Positions 20,396-31,528 of a DNA stretch of 64,000 bases are shown here, one piece after another (the first letter of the stretch is position 1; every line of letters starts with the position of its first letter). A program made the translations under genes and the position numbers. The stretch is taken from NCBI GenBank assembly GCA_018257865.1, contig JAEUBA010000055.1, positions 62,001 to 126,000 on the forward strand. The letters are read 5' to 3'. The stretch is from Stereocaulon alpinum. Taxonomy: Eukaryota > Ascomycota > Lecanoromycetes > Lecanorales > Stereocaulaceae. The notes below the pieces were generated by a model. It saw only the letters and a list, made by a program, of their open reading frames with translations, ran no database searches and was not told the DNA's origin.

Positions 20396-21226
20396 ATGTC
20401 TCCCAACAACAACAGCACACACAGTTTGGAGACGTATGGTACCTGGGGGATTGAGGGTGAGAGAGGGTTGAGTCAGGAGATGTGGGCATTGGGTTGGAGG
20501 GGGGATGAGGAGTTTGAGAGGCTTCATCGTAGGTCGGGCTTTGGTGACTGGAGGTGTGGTTATCGCTCTGAGTTAAGGGATGGGAGGGGGGTGAGGGGTT
20601 GTGATGATGATGATGATGATGATGATGGGGATGAGGAGGACGAGTATGGTACACGTGTGAGGAGAGATTATGTCTACCAGGATCAGTACGGCACCGCATC
20701 CCAATATCCTCACGACAATGCCTACCACGCTTCTACGCGAGAGAGGAGCATAGAGTTGGATCCATGGACACATCAGCTTGCCTATCGTATGAGCGAACAG
20801 GACTTTCCCTTGATTGAACGCTCAGATAGAGACACCGAGGCATACCACCCAGTCCATCGTTCATGGGGTCGAGACTTTCAAAGAGCTCTTGACGATGCTG
20901 GCTACGGCGGCGATGGGTTTCTGGAGACTCCGATGTCGAGATGGGAAAGGGAGAGTAGGAGAGAGAGGCCTTGGGATGGTGTTGGGGGTGTGTATCCAGG
21001 GGATCTTGAATGGTCTGCGTATGGGTACGGATATGGCGATCCTGGTGCTGGTGCTGGTGGATATGACGTTAGCGCTGGGAGCCCAGAGTACTGGGGCAGT
21101 GATGTTGCTGATGCAGGTACTGGTGGCTACGGCTCTAGAAGACCGGAATATTGGGGCAGTAACGTCGCCGATGTAGGTAACGACAAAGCGTACGCTGGGA
21201 GAACGAGTTCGAGGACTAGAAGATAA
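20396..21226 (+). CDS. Low-complexity hypothetical protein with Asp tract and YWGS repeats
   Basis: A 276-codon single frame, very rich in Gly, Arg, Asp, Glu and Tyr. It has a run of eight Asp (about residues 70-77), a middle with more ordinary composition (SIELDPWTHQLAYRMSEQDFP, HRSWGRDFQRALDDAG), then a Gly/Tyr segment and two imperfect copies of a unit with P-E-Y-W-G-S-[DN]-V-A-D near residues 233-260. It ends in an Arg/Ser tail. No domain is recognised. The strand is G-rich and overlapping frames are also open, so part of the openness is compositional; the ordered middle and the repeats favour coding. It is probably a lineage-specific, disordered protein. Confidence 0.55.
   Translation: MSPNNNSTHSLETYGTWGIEGERGLSQEMWALGWRGDEEFERLHRRSGFGDWRCGYRSELRDGRGVRGCDDDDDDDDGDEEDEYGTRVRRDYVYQDQYGTASQYPHDNAYHASTRERSIELDPWTHQLAYRMSEQDFPLIERSDRDTEAYHPVHRSWGRDFQRALDDAGYGGDGFLETPMSRWERESRRERPWDGVGGVYPGDLEWSAYGYGYGDPGAGAGGYDVSAGSPEYWGSDVADAGTGGYGSRRPEYWGSNVADVGNDKAYAGRTSSRTRR
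20602..20626. repeat. GAT trinucleotide microsatellite
   Basis: Eight GAT units in a row inside the orphan gene, encoding the poly-Asp tract; a likely site of length polymorphism. Confidence 0.85.
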
Positions 21227-21586
21227 GAGTTTGTCTGTAGAGGATGAGCTGGAACGAAGATGGAGATGTGAAGAGTCTTGGAAACATCATGTTGATGTGC
21301 AGCAGTATAATTGCTGATTGCGCCTCAACAATGCTATGCATGCGCTGAGCTATGATACAAGCCTCCGTACCCTGAGTGGGGATGCTAAAAATGATATTTA
21401 CCTCCGTCCCGCTTATGCGTAAAAGTGTATGACCAATGTACAATAATCCGAAGTGAAATGTCTCCTGTACATGGAGGAGAGACCTCTCCAGGTATGCTTT
21501 TCAAATGGAAACGACACTCTTGCGAAGAGAAGAATGTGTACAAAGGTAGTGTGTCATGTGATGGATTGAGTTGAGAATGTTAATGT
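21227..21586. other. Convergent 3' flanks
   Basis: 360 bases between the ends of the orphan gene (plus) and CLU1 (minus). Nothing beyond 3'-UTR-like sequence was seen. Confidence 0.5.
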
Positions 21587-24500
21587 TCAGGCGGTAGCTC
21601 CGACCGCCGATCCTCTCCCTCGACGTCTTGGATTCCCACGAGTCGTTCGCTTCTGCTTCGTCTGTGATTTCGACATGTCTCCGCCGCCCTCGATGAATCT
21701 CATCAGCTCATCGATACTTCGAGAATCGAAAGCCCTATTGCTGTGTTGTGGGTCGTGGCCATTGACCATGTCTGCAGTAGATTGGCCGACCTGCGGCTGC
21801 GGACGAGCTCCCATTGTGCTAACTCTGGGGTTGAACATAACCCTTCGAACCCGTCGAGCCTGGACGTCTTTTGCATGCTTTGCCATGGATACTGCATTTT
21901 GCGTAAGCTGCTCGAGCCATTTCTCCGACTCTTTTGTGTTTGGGTCTTCAGCGCCAAGTTTCGACAGGAATATGCTGTATGCTTCTCGCATGCGGTTAAC
22001 GGCACCTTTATGATCTTGGTCGAGGACCAAGGCCTGGGCAAGTTGGAATAGAAGTGTAGCTGTATTGACAGAAGACTTGCCCGAAACTTCTTCGCTGATC
22101 GACAGAGACATTTCGAACCACTGCCGGGACTCAGTATAAAGCTTTAGGTTTTGGAGCATGACAGCAGCGTTATTGAGTGTGGTGATCGAGTCTGGGTGTT
22201 TTGGCCCGTAGATGATCTTCCAAAGTTCCAGGGCGTGCCTGACGCAAGATATAGCAACGCCTGTGTTGCTGTTATGGTGCTCGAATAGAGCAAGATTGAG
22301 ATAGGCTAGGATAGTCTCGCTTGAGTCGATGCCCAGTGTACGCTCGGAGATGATCACTGCTTTATGCGCCAACTCAATAGCAGCATTCTTCTCGTCTAGC
22401 TGGTAGTAGAGCATGGCTAATTGATGGTATACTCGTGCCACCTCAGGGTGCAAAATACCATAAATCTGCTCGTGGAGCGTCAATGATTCTAGAAGCAACT
22501 CCTGACCTATTTCCTTCTGATTCTGCACCATGGAGATTTTGCCAGCCTCCAAGGCTTCCTCAGCAAGGACACTTTTTGGGCAGGCGTCTTTGACTATTGG
22601 CACCAGATTCACAATGTCGTCCGCAATGAAAGTCTGAGGCTGACCTGGCATATCTGAATCATTGCTATGAGTCGGAGAGTTGCGGCCACCATTCTTCTTC
22701 TTCTTCTTTCCGTTGGTGACACCGTGAGCATGACCGATGGTTTCAGCATGTGCGGTGCTCCCATTAGTCATTACTCTTGACTCTCCATTAGGTACGTAAG
22801 TCTCGGCTGTGAAATGGTAGTCTCTGGCGATCAACTGTAGACCAAGCTTGAGCGCGATACTTCGCAAGAGCTGAAGATGGTTGATGTCCTGGGTCCAGTC
22901 ATCTTCAAGCGAATGTCGATACCGCAGCTGTACTTGAGCTTCAATAGCAGACCTTAAGCTCTGAGGAGTCTCTCTGGCGAAGGAATAATCAGCATCCTTA
23001 TAGAAATTCTGGAGGTCCTCATCGAGATATGGCTTTGGTGCATTATTGAGACCGGTACCCAACAGGCAATTGAGGAGGTGAGCTAAGCAACTCGTAGCGA
23101 ATGCCATTGGCAGATTTCGTAGATAACTATTAGCCACATGTTTGAAAGCTCTTGCGATCATTTCCTGTATAGTCAACAATCTTAGAGCCCGTAACCGGGC
23201 GTCCTCCTCTTTAGTAAGTCTAGCGAGCTCTCCCAGATAACGTATGTTAATACCCCGTTTGTGCATTAAGCGGCTTAGTGACTGGCCATCCATGGGAAAG
23301 CCGACCTCTCCTTCCTTGAGATCTTGTATCTATACAAACAGTATGGTCAGGTTAGCAACTCAACATAGATGGGGAAGAACATACCATGTCGGGTATGACC
23401 TTGTTGTGGAGGTGTTCGCAAACATTTCGCACTTGCCGTTCGTCTCTTGCCCACTCTTCCTTCTCTTCGTCCGTCTGTGGTGACTGCCCACAAAAGACAT
23501 CTGAATTGAGGGCTAGAGAGAAAGCCGATATGTCAACACGCTCTTGATCGGCGTTCTGTTGGATATTTGCTTCCTTGCTTTCTGCTGCCTTTTCCGCCTC
23601 TTCCGCCTTGGCCCCATTGGTTGACCTTTCTTCTGAACCATCAGTCACTGGCTGAGGTAATGGATTCGCTACTGTTGGTTTCCGCTTTTCCAGTTCATCT
23701 CTCACATATTCGCCCATCTTGAGTCTCCAGTACGATTCGATCAGCTCCGGCCTCAATACGGTCATGCGGTGGGGGTAGTTATGCGTGCTGGGCTTCTCGT
23801 TTCCATCATTATCATCGCTCCAATGCTCTTCAAGCCACGTAATATCTAGAGGTGTAAGTCTGTACAAATCGAGAATGTATTTGCGGCCATCGGTGCCTAG
23901 AAGACCTTTGGTCTCAACGCTTCCTTCCAGTACGTGCTTTTTACCCTCCTTATCCCAAACAGCATGCTTTTTCACTTTTAGAGCTTTTGACACCTGAGAA
24001 AAGGTCGGCACAAATGCCTCGTTCTCCGCAACTACATCTCTGCCTTCCACGCCACCGTAGTCAACTTGATGCTCTTCAGGTTCTCGCTGCTTGAAGATGC
24101 CCGGAACGATACTCTGGGCGACTAAACGCTTGCCCAAATAGTCGACGATGATGGTACCGGGGGTCGCTAAGCCTGCTATGTCGAGTTGATTGACGGCTTT
24201 CACACCTCCAACATCCTTTCCGACGGCTACTCTAGCAGCTTCGTCGCCCCCTTCTGAAGTGAACGTCCCTACACCGTCGGCCCCGAACGAGAAGAAAACA
24301 TTGTTGTACACGTAAATCTGCGCGTCTTTGCTTTCTGTAGGGTTCAAAGGTGCCACTTCTCCTCGTGCGACCATCATAGCACCACGAGCAGCCGCATCGT
24401 TGAACTCGGCAAAGATCTTTGATATCAAACGTTCCCTGAAGACTCGATCTTGAACAGTATCTCTTTGTAGTTCTCTCGTCGACTGGATTTCTTCGTTCCA

Positions 24501-25742
24501 ATCCCTTAAAGTCTCCGTGTTCTCAACCCCAGATATAAGATAGGTTTCTTGTGTTCGCGTCATATCTGGCTGATGAGCCGACAGAGAAGTGACTGCGGGT
24601 GAAACAAGCCAAGGACTGGACGGGATAGCGTTAGTCAACTGGAAATTTGCTAATGGATCCCGCTTGTTGTTCGACTCGAGTAGAGCTTCGAAAGATTTAT
24701 TGAAAGAGGGTGAGAGGTATGCAATCAGGGAAAAGAGAGAGTGAGCAGCCACCTTCTTTGGCGCGGGTTTTGGGTATGGATCGAACTTGCTGTTCGACGA
24801 TTTGTTCACGAAGAAACCCGATATATGGGAGGTAATCTGGTATTGTTCACCTTCGTTTGTGGTAAGCTGCAAATAGAGTAGGTGGCCTTGTTGGCGCAGC
24901 AGAGGTGGCGGAGGGTTCCAGGGAGACAGGCCAATGGCCTTCACAGTCTTCGGATCTTGTTCTTGCTTCGGTGGTATGATGGTAGAAACAGCAGGTTGAC
25001 CGTCGAATGAATAGTCTGACAAGGCATTCGAAGTTCCAGACGCATTGCCATTTGGAGCTTTATTTGCCGCAGCAGATGGCGTATTAGGGTCCTTCCAAGG
25101 CGAGACGGTGTCATGGAGGGACAATCCTGCTGAGATACCATGGAGTGTATCTATCCTATCGCCCGCAGCTCCAATAATCTCGCGTATTCGAATCAAGTGC
25201 ATCCGTGCCTCTTTCTCCGTGTATGGATCTTCTACCAATTTCAATTCCGAGCCCGCAGCCAGTCCTTTGACTTCTGACAGCTCAACGAAATCGTTGATGC
25301 GGGTGTCGTTGTGTTCGAGGTGAAAACAAGAATACTGGAAAGTGCCTGGGGAATCCATAATGGACTGTCGAAGGTCTTGAACCTGCTCTTGGGTAGATAC
25401 CATGATCTGGATCTGGTATGGGTGGTGCGGGAGCTTGATATTGATTTGGAAGACATCTTCGCAATTCTCAGCTGCGTGCCCACCATGCAATACTCTTGAC
25501 ACACTGTCGGCGGTCTGTTCCCCCTCTGGCTCGCCATTCGTTGGCACTATAGCATCTTCATTTCCTATGGCGGTCGCGGGTTCTTGAGAGGGCTGGTCTT
25601 CGCTGTTGCTGGGTAATGGATGTTCTGTAGAGAAAGACATTAGCAGAGATTTAGGAAAGCTGGGCAATAGCATTAAAACCCAAATAGCACACGAGCTGTA
25701 CTTACCAAGCTTCGCGGTTGCATCATTACTGCTCTCTGACAT
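21587..25742 (-). CDS. CLU1: Clustered mitochondria protein CLU1 (eIF3-associated, TIF31)
   Basis: Three exons, 25706-25742, 23385-25624 and 21587-23329, encode 1339 residues, close to the usual CLU length. The order is as in the family: an N-terminal ubiquitin-like CLU_N part (INIKLPHHPYQIQIMV ... LKLVEDPYTEKEARMHLIRIRE), the central CLU domain (RDTVQDRVFRERLISKIFAEFNDAA, AARGAMMVARGEVAPLNP, RKYILDLYRLTPLDI), an eIF3_p135 region, then TPRs in the last third (LHPEVARVYHQLAMLYYQLDEKNAAIELAHKA, GPKHPDSITTLNNAAVMLQNL). CLU1 is a cytosolic RNA-binding protein needed for normal mitochondrial distribution and found with eIF3. A polylysine run (coded by TTC repeats on the plus strand near 22693) follows the p135 part. 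Intron 1 (25625-25705, 81 nt) is a multiple of three without stop; intron 2 is 23330-23384. Confidence 0.95.
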
Positions 25743-26381
25743 ATTATAGCTCTATACTAGTAAAATATATGTACAAGTAATGAACGAGATGGCGGTGGAC
25801 TTGGACTAAGAAAGAGCGGAGGATTGAAACAGACTGAGGGAGCGATTCGAGGTGTCATAGACCAGTATTGTACAAAGAATGAACGAAATGAGCGAAATTC
25901 AGAACTGCCTTTCCATAGCTCCGCTGAGAAAAAAAATAACGGCAATCCCGCAGATCCGTTCTTTTCCGAGGCCACTATATCCCTGTCGAGGCTTGGCCAG
26001 GCTTGCTGCCCGGTATATCGGGGTCTCAAGTGGCTATTTGGGTTGATACTATATGACAAAGTTGAGTCTACACACCCTTACCAGCGAAGACTCTTATTAG
26101 AAGCGCCTTTCTTTATAATCGAGGCTGGAGTTAAGGCCGTTTATGTGTAGTCGAATGCTGGGCTTATAACAGATCGCGGACTTAATTCCGGAGTACTTTT
26201 TTTTTGGCCAGATGTCCTGAGACAGCTATTATTGCCGACAACCATATCTGGAAATCTACGTCTAATGGCACTTCTTCTCCAGCTTCGTACTGCTCTTTTG
26301 CAATTACACTGATGTATTTTTGTGCATCCTTTCATTCTCAAGTTCAATCTATCTGTGATAGCCGTTCTTTGCAAATTGCCA
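25743..26381. promoter_or_regulatory. Divergent promoter between CLU1 and HUT1
   Basis: 639 bases shared by two genes transcribed away from each other. It contains A-rich and T-rich runs (AAAAAAATAA near 25931, poly-T near 26199) as in nucleosome-poor fungal promoters. No specific factor site was identified. Confidence 0.5.
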
Positions 26382-27662
26382 ATGGCGCGTAGAAAGCAAG
26401 CAGCTCCGCTGCAGAGAGAGCCGTCAGACTTCGACAAAGGACCGCCTGAGTCTCCGAGCCACGGCTGGAAACATGCCAATGGGAACATTCCTAAAAGCCC
26501 TGCGGTGGTGAGCAATGGCAAATCCAAGGAACCCTTCCCGTCCACTTCTCAAGAGCAAGCCGGGCTCACTCAGCTCATTATATGCGTCGCTGGCATCTAC
26601 GCTTCTTTGTAAGACAGGGACTGCTTACTCTTCAGGCTATACATCTTACTGACCTCCACCAGTCTCTCCTGGGCTCTCCTCCAAGAACGCATTACGACAA
26701 CCTCCTACGGCCCTGCTACATCCCCTGAACGCTTCACCTACTCCGTCTTTCTGAACACCATCCAATCCACCTTCGCCGCCATTGTCGGCTATGCCTACCT
26801 CCTCTTCTCGACGCCCTCCTCCTCACGAATGTCCCCAATCTTTCCCAGCCGATCTATCCTCTTCCCCCTAATTCTCGTCGCCATAACATCCTCCCTCGCC
26901 TCTCCCTTTGGCTACGCCTCCCTTGCCCACATTGACTACATAACCTTCATCCTCGCCAAATCATGCAAGCTCTTACCCGTCATGTTCCTCCATCTAACCA
27001 TATTCCGCAAATCCTACCCTCTCTACAAATACCTCGTGGTAGCGCTCGTCACAGCCGGCGTTGCAGTCTTCACGCTCTATCATCCCTCATCATCTTCCAA
27101 GAAATCGTCTTCGAGCAGCAGTAACTCCGTCTGGGGACTCTCGCTGCTGGGAATCAATCTCCTCTTTGACGGCCTGACAAACAGCACCCAAGACCACATC
27201 TTCAGCACCTACCGCTCTTACACAGGCCCACAAATGATGGTAGCGCAGAACGTCCTCTCCACCCTCCTCACGTCCCTCTACCTACTCCTCTCGCCCCTCC
27301 TACCACCAACGCCCCTCTCCCCCAAGGGAACCGACCCCTCAGAATTCTCGGCCGCCCTCTCCTTCATCCAGCGCAACCCCGCCGTCCTGCCCGCTATACT
27401 CTCCTTCGCCGCCTGCGGAGCCATCGGCCAGATCTTCATCTACTACACACTGAGTCGCTTTTCAAGCCTAGTCCTAGTCACAGTAACAGTGACGCGGAAG
27501 ATGCTGACCATGATGCTGAGTGTGCTATGGTTCGGACACCGATTGAGTGGGATGCAGTGGGTGGGCGTGGGGTTGGTGTTTGGGGGTGTGGGGGCTGAGG
27601 GCGTCATTCAGCGGAGGGAGAAGGTCGCAAAGGAGAAGGCGAAGAGGGAGAAGGGATTGTAA
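26382..27662 (+). CDS. HUT1: UDP-galactose transporter HUT1 (SLC35B1 type, ER nucleotide-sugar transporter)
   Basis: Two exons, 26382-26608 and 26663-27662, give 408 residues. After a 58-residue hydrophilic N-terminus come about ten hydrophobic helices. Family landmarks are SWALLQERITTTSYGP just after the splice, SPFGYASLAHIDYITFILAKSCKLLPVMFLH, GLTNSTQDHIFSTYRSYTGPQMMVAQN, CGAIGQIFIYYTLSRFSSL and VTVTRKMLTMMLSVLWFGHRLSGMQW. SLC35B1/HUT1 proteins sit in the ER membrane and exchange nucleotide sugars or nucleotides, and in yeast support ER folding. The C-terminus is lysine-rich (KAKREKGL), fitting ER retrieval. A poly-Ser/Lys loop SSSSKKSSSSSS lies between helices. The intron (54 nt) splits the first helix. 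Confidence 0.93.
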
Positions 27663-28179
27663 GATTAATTGCAGCGTATCGGTGGAGTCAGTCGCTTTGT
27701 CTATCGCGGAAAAGGGCGTTGGGATGTGAAAGATGGAATATTAGGCGCTCATATACTGTATCTCACCATAGATCAATAAAGTAGACGCATTGGCTAGCTG
27801 TGGCCTCCTCAAGATTAGTCCACTTTGGCGACTTGCACGCTTCATCTCAGCTGCGTTGTGACGCAATATGATATGTGGAGTCGAAGCTGACATTGGTGTC
27901 AGCGATGGACTATCATTGTCAGGGTAAAAGCGCTTGAAAAATACTGCGTCATTTGTAGCATCGAGAAAAGTCCTCTTAAGGTAGTGTTGAATGCAATAGT
28001 GTGAAGACTTGCTTTCATAGAAATAAATGAATCGCTCCGATGCGTGAGAATTATAGACAAGGATGGGACGAAGAAACGCAATCTATGTACGCCGACCTAT
28101 CAAGATAGACGGACGGATCGTTAAATGCTCATACTCCATGAATACAACACCAATGCAGTACGCATGCTAAACAATGCAA
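27663..28179. other. Convergent 3' flanks
   Basis: 517 bases between the ends of HUT1 (plus) and the DUF2985-type gene (minus). No gene seen. Confidence 0.5.
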
Positions 28180-29883
28180 CTAAACCTTAACCTCCGCCTT
28201 ACTATCCCCTTCTCCATTTTTGTGAGATATCCTCTTACTCTTCCCACTCTTCTTCTCCCCCTCAACAACATCCCTCTCAATATCCCTCAACATCTCCTCC
28301 TGCGAAACCGGAATCCCCTCAACAGCCTTAATGCGCTTGCCCTCCAAAAACGCCATTAAGCCTCCCAGAGCGGCGACGATACATGCTAGCGCAACGAATA
28401 ATCCTGTGCTCCAGGGTGGTCGGTTGTAGCGGTTCAGACCCCACATGAAGCCTGAGAGGACGGCTTGGAGGAAGGTGTTGAGGACGTAGGCCCAGATTAC
28501 GTAGTCGAGTTTCCATAGCTTTGTGTCTGGCGCGCGTATGCCAGTTAGGGGTGGATCAGGGGCCTTTGTGGGAGGGATGGGAATGGCGGGGTTGGTGTCT
28601 ACATCGTTTATGGGGACGTCTGGGTTCGTGGGGAGGTGATGGTAGCCGGGGAGGCGGAACCAGGAGCGGTGTATGCCACCTAGTCTGCGTAGAGCATCCT
28701 GTCTATGGCGGAGACGGAATTGCATGAGGTAGTATAAGTCGCGGAAGCGCCATGGGATAAGGCCGAAGCCTGTGACGCAGAAGAGAGCGTTGAGAATTTG
28801 AGAGTCGATTTCGATCCAGATGCGGCGTGGAGCATTGATGTTGTTGCACTCTTTGACGCCGTGCGAGCCTGGTGGGTAGCACATGAATTCTTTGCCGCCG
28901 CCGATGAGGAGAAGGAAGAGCATACCGCCCCAGGCTACGACGTTAAGACCGTAAACAACGATGAGGAAGCCGAGAGGTGTGATGGTGAACTTCCAGAAGG
29001 CTTTGAGGCCGATCTTGGTAGCTTCGCCCCAGGTGTGCTTTGGTGGGAATTTGTAGCCAGTAGGGTAGACGCCGTTTTCGTCAGGACCTTGGTCTTTGTC
29101 ACCAGCTGAGGACGAGGATCGGCGCGCTGTGCCAGTCATAGTCGTGGTGAGCTTCTCGTCCTTTTCGCTGGGCTTCGAGAACTTCTCCCCTGCCGGATCG
29201 AGGAACTTCTTTGGTAACCCTTTTGGTTTGGCAAAAGGGTCGACCTCCTCCTCTTCGTCGTCATCATCGTCCGGAATGGCGTACGGATCAGCACTCTTCC
29301 TCTTTGCAGCGACCTTCTCAGCAGCGGTTCTCTGTTTTGGTATGTAGGATTGATCATCGATTCTCCCACGCCCGACAAACATAGTGAATGGATCATCGTC
29401 GTCTCCAGCAGTCGCAGGTCTTTCAGGTGCCTTTTGTGATTTGGTGGCATGTGCTTCGCCTGACGTCTCCCCTCTCTGAACAAGATCTGGGAAAGGGTCT
29501 CCTTCCTCGCTTGCTTCATCATGTGCTGCCAACGGGTTTGTCGGGCTTTTCGTCAAGCTCCCAGGTGTATGTGCTGAGGGTGTCCTCGACAACCTCCTGA
29601 CGCTCTCTTCGCTAACCGTGCTATTCCTCCTCTGTATTTCTCCATCCCAGCCGCTATGCCCAAACTCCCCTCTCCGTATCTCTAGTGGTGTAGGTGCTTG
29701 TGCAAGGGCAGTGCCTGTAGCCATCCACATACCCGAAGGTGGATTAGATTCAAGGAATCGAAGAGAAGCGCTGCGAAGACGGCCTGAGCTAGCCGTTGAA
29801 GAGCGATTGCGTCCTCCATCTGGGGCATCGCCCGGGGACGCCGGTGTCCTAGGGGGAGGAGAGTCTCCTTTGTCGCTCTCCAT
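28180..29883 (-). CDS. Fungal integral membrane protein, DUF2985-like
   Basis: Single exon, 567 residues. The first about 270 residues are disordered, rich in Ser, Pro and charged residues, with an acidic run DDDDDEEEEVDPF near 200-215. The C-terminal half has about four hydrophobic helices: LGFLIVVYGLNVVAWGGMLFLLLIGG, ILNALFCVTGFGLIPW, VLNTFLQAVLSGFMWG and GLFVALACIVAALGGLMAFL. Between them are conserved-looking PRRIWIEIDSQ, PWRFRDLYYL and RHRQDALRRLGG segments typical of the DUF2985 family of ascomycete membrane proteins. The function of this family is not known to me. The tail is lysine-rich and ends near KAEVKV. It is divergent from SEN15. Confidence 0.82.
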   Translation of the reverse strand: MESDKGDSPPPRTPASPGDAPDGGRNRSSTASSGRLRSASLRFLESNPPSGMWMATGTALAQAPTPLEIRRGEFGHSGWDGEIQRRNSTVSEESVRRLSRTPSAHTPGSLTKSPTNPLAAHDEASEEGDPFPDLVQRGETSGEAHATKSQKAPERPATAGDDDDPFTMFVGRGRIDDQSYIPKQRTAAEKVAAKRKSADPYAIPDDDDDEEEEVDPFAKPKGLPKKFLDPAGEKFSKPSEKDEKLTTTMTGTARRSSSSAGDKDQGPDENGVYPTGYKFPPKHTWGEATKIGLKAFWKFTITPLGFLIVVYGLNVVAWGGMLFLLLIGGGKEFMCYPPGSHGVKECNNINAPRRIWIEIDSQILNALFCVTGFGLIPWRFRDLYYLMQFRLRHRQDALRRLGGIHRSWFRLPGYHHLPTNPDVPINDVDTNPAIPIPPTKAPDPPLTGIRAPDTKLWKLDYVIWAYVLNTFLQAVLSGFMWGLNRYNRPPWSTGLFVALACIVAALGGLMAFLEGKRIKAVEGIPVSQEEMLRDIERDVVEGEKKSGKSKRISHKNGEGDSKAEVKV

Positions 29884-30614
29884 GGCTAAAGTTGTAGAAG
29901 ACAGATGATAGCAATCGAATGGATGTTGGCGACCTGCCTAAATTCATGCGCAATGTCTCATGGGCTTGTCATCATGTCACAGAGGCAAGTGTGATTGTTG
30001 GTAAATACTGATTGGCAAGTTTGTGTAGAATCAGCTTGGTCAATGGCGAAGTTTTCAACGAGTTTCGGCTCGATGCGGATCCGGCGGACAGTGAGCGTAC
30101 TACAGCTGGCAACAGTTTGGCATGGATGTAAGGGTAAAGAATGAAGATTGATCGTTCAGCAAGTACTTGCAGCGAGTGACTTTAAACAAACAAGGGTCTT
30201 CAACTAGCGCGACAGTTTAAATTGTGAACGGCCGAGCTACGACGAGCCAAATGTATCGGTCGTTTCAATGTTCTCCTAAGTAATAGTCAGGTTAAGCCTA
30301 TATGTATTAACGAGGGTGATGCGGGGCACAATGGCAATGGCTATGTCGAGGTGCCATAGTCTTGTACGATTCTACCGTCTCTGATGGAGGCGCTGCTGTG
30401 GGTCGATGACATACCAGGGCTAGCCATGACTCGCCAGTTCTGGGCCCCGAGTCAGCATCCTACGCTTATCACTCAGCAACTAAGGCACTCCAGAGGGCTT
30501 CGTACCCACCACATCATTGGATACAAATGCGGGCTGTCAAAGAAGCTTTGTGACGGCCTATCTCCTCCTTTGGCGGCTCTTACTGTGTCTCAGCTCTCTA
30601 AGAAGAGTGTATAT
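29884..30614. promoter_or_regulatory. Divergent promoter between DUF2985 gene and SEN15
   Basis: 731 bases. The reading frame of SEN15 is open upstream to 30384, but homologous sequence begins only at the ATG at 30615, so the upstream open part is treated as leader. Confidence 0.45.
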
Positions 30615-31169
30615 ATGGCTGTCGATACTACCCCAACAGCTCCGCAGCCCTCCGCTCTGACTTACTGTCTCAAATCTCATGGCTTAGACGGGGCCCACTC
30701 GCCCCACTATCAAAACCTTGCCTTCCAAATCCTTCACAATCTCCAATACCAGCATGACTGGACGTCGCTTCGGATCCACACACACTCGTCCCTCACGCAA
30801 AAAGCGTTACCAAGGCCGCTGATCTCAGGCTTGCCTCCTCATAGAATCTACGTGCATCCAGATGATCAGGTTGAGGAGTTGAAGAGTGGTGCTGATCCAA
30901 CGAAGAGGGAGCCGGAGAGGGAGTGGGTGCTTCCGACACATCTGGCAGAGAAGTGGAGCTTGAGACGGTTTGGGGAGGTGTTTGATGCGATTGAAGAGGA
31001 GCCTTTGGGGGAGCAGTCAGGCATGAGTCAAGATGAAGATGTAGAGCGGAAGACGATGGCTAAGAAGAGAAGAGGAGGGAAAAGGTTACTATTGGCGACT
31101 TTGGGGGATGATAGTACGGTTGTGTATTACGTTGTGCATGACGGGCTCGTAAAGCCCAGACAGAATTGA
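30615..31169 (+). CDS. SEN15: tRNA-splicing endonuclease subunit Sen15
   Basis: Single exon, 184 residues from the chosen ATG (MAVDTTPTAP). The fold shared by the small Sen subunits is clear: LQYQHDWTSLRIHTH, LPRPLISGLPPHRIYVHPDDQ, REWVLPTHLAEKWSLRRFGEVFD and the C-terminal strand KRLLLATLGDDSTVVYYVVHDGLVKPRQN, a typical Sen15 end. Sen15 is a structural, non-catalytic subunit of the heterotetrameric endonuclease (Sen2, Sen34, Sen54, Sen15) that excises introns from pre-tRNA. In yeast the complex sits on the mitochondrial surface; its place here is unknown. A longer in-frame start at 30384 would add 77 residues without family character and was rejected. TPT1, which acts at the end of the same pathway, lies about 8 kb downstream. 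Confidence 0.92.
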   Translation: MAVDTTPTAPQPSALTYCLKSHGLDGAHSPHYQNLAFQILHNLQYQHDWTSLRIHTHSSLTQKALPRPLISGLPPHRIYVHPDDQVEELKSGADPTKREPEREWVLPTHLAEKWSLRRFGEVFDAIEEEPLGEQSGMSQDEDVERKTMAKKRRGGKRLLLATLGDDSTVVYYVVHDGLVKPRQN

Positions 31170-31528
31170 TCTCTACACGAAGACATAGAAAATCTCGTAA
31201 GGAATATTGAATGGTAGATGCACGAAGGCACAATCCCAAGAAGACGGTCAGTATAGACGTAACGGCGTAAGTTTTGTGGATTGAATATATTTCACTAGAG
31301 CTGCCAAATACAACCCTAAAACCTGCCAAAGACAAGTGTAACAAAATCTCAGCTTGATCATGGGTATGAATATAACGCTTCCTGCTCCGAAGGTCCTCAG
31401 CTATCTAACTTTGGTGCTCTGGTGGTATAACCTGCTGAACGCCTTCGGTTGATTGAAGAACACAGACGTGATCTTTAGTCCTTGCCTTTCTTCCCCGGTG
31501 TGACCCTTTCCCTTGCATAAGCCCTTCC
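31170..31528. other. Convergent 3' flanks
   Basis: 359 bases between SEN15 (plus) and the membrane protein gene (minus). Nothing else seen. Confidence 0.5.

Noticed and set aside
20112..20699. Minus-strand ORFs opposite the orphan gene and its leader
   Set aside because: Openness is explained by strong strand skew; products are His/Pro or Gly/Trp low complexity.
30384..30614. Longer N-terminus of SEN15
   Set aside because: In frame but without family similarity; homologous sequence begins at the ATG at 30615.
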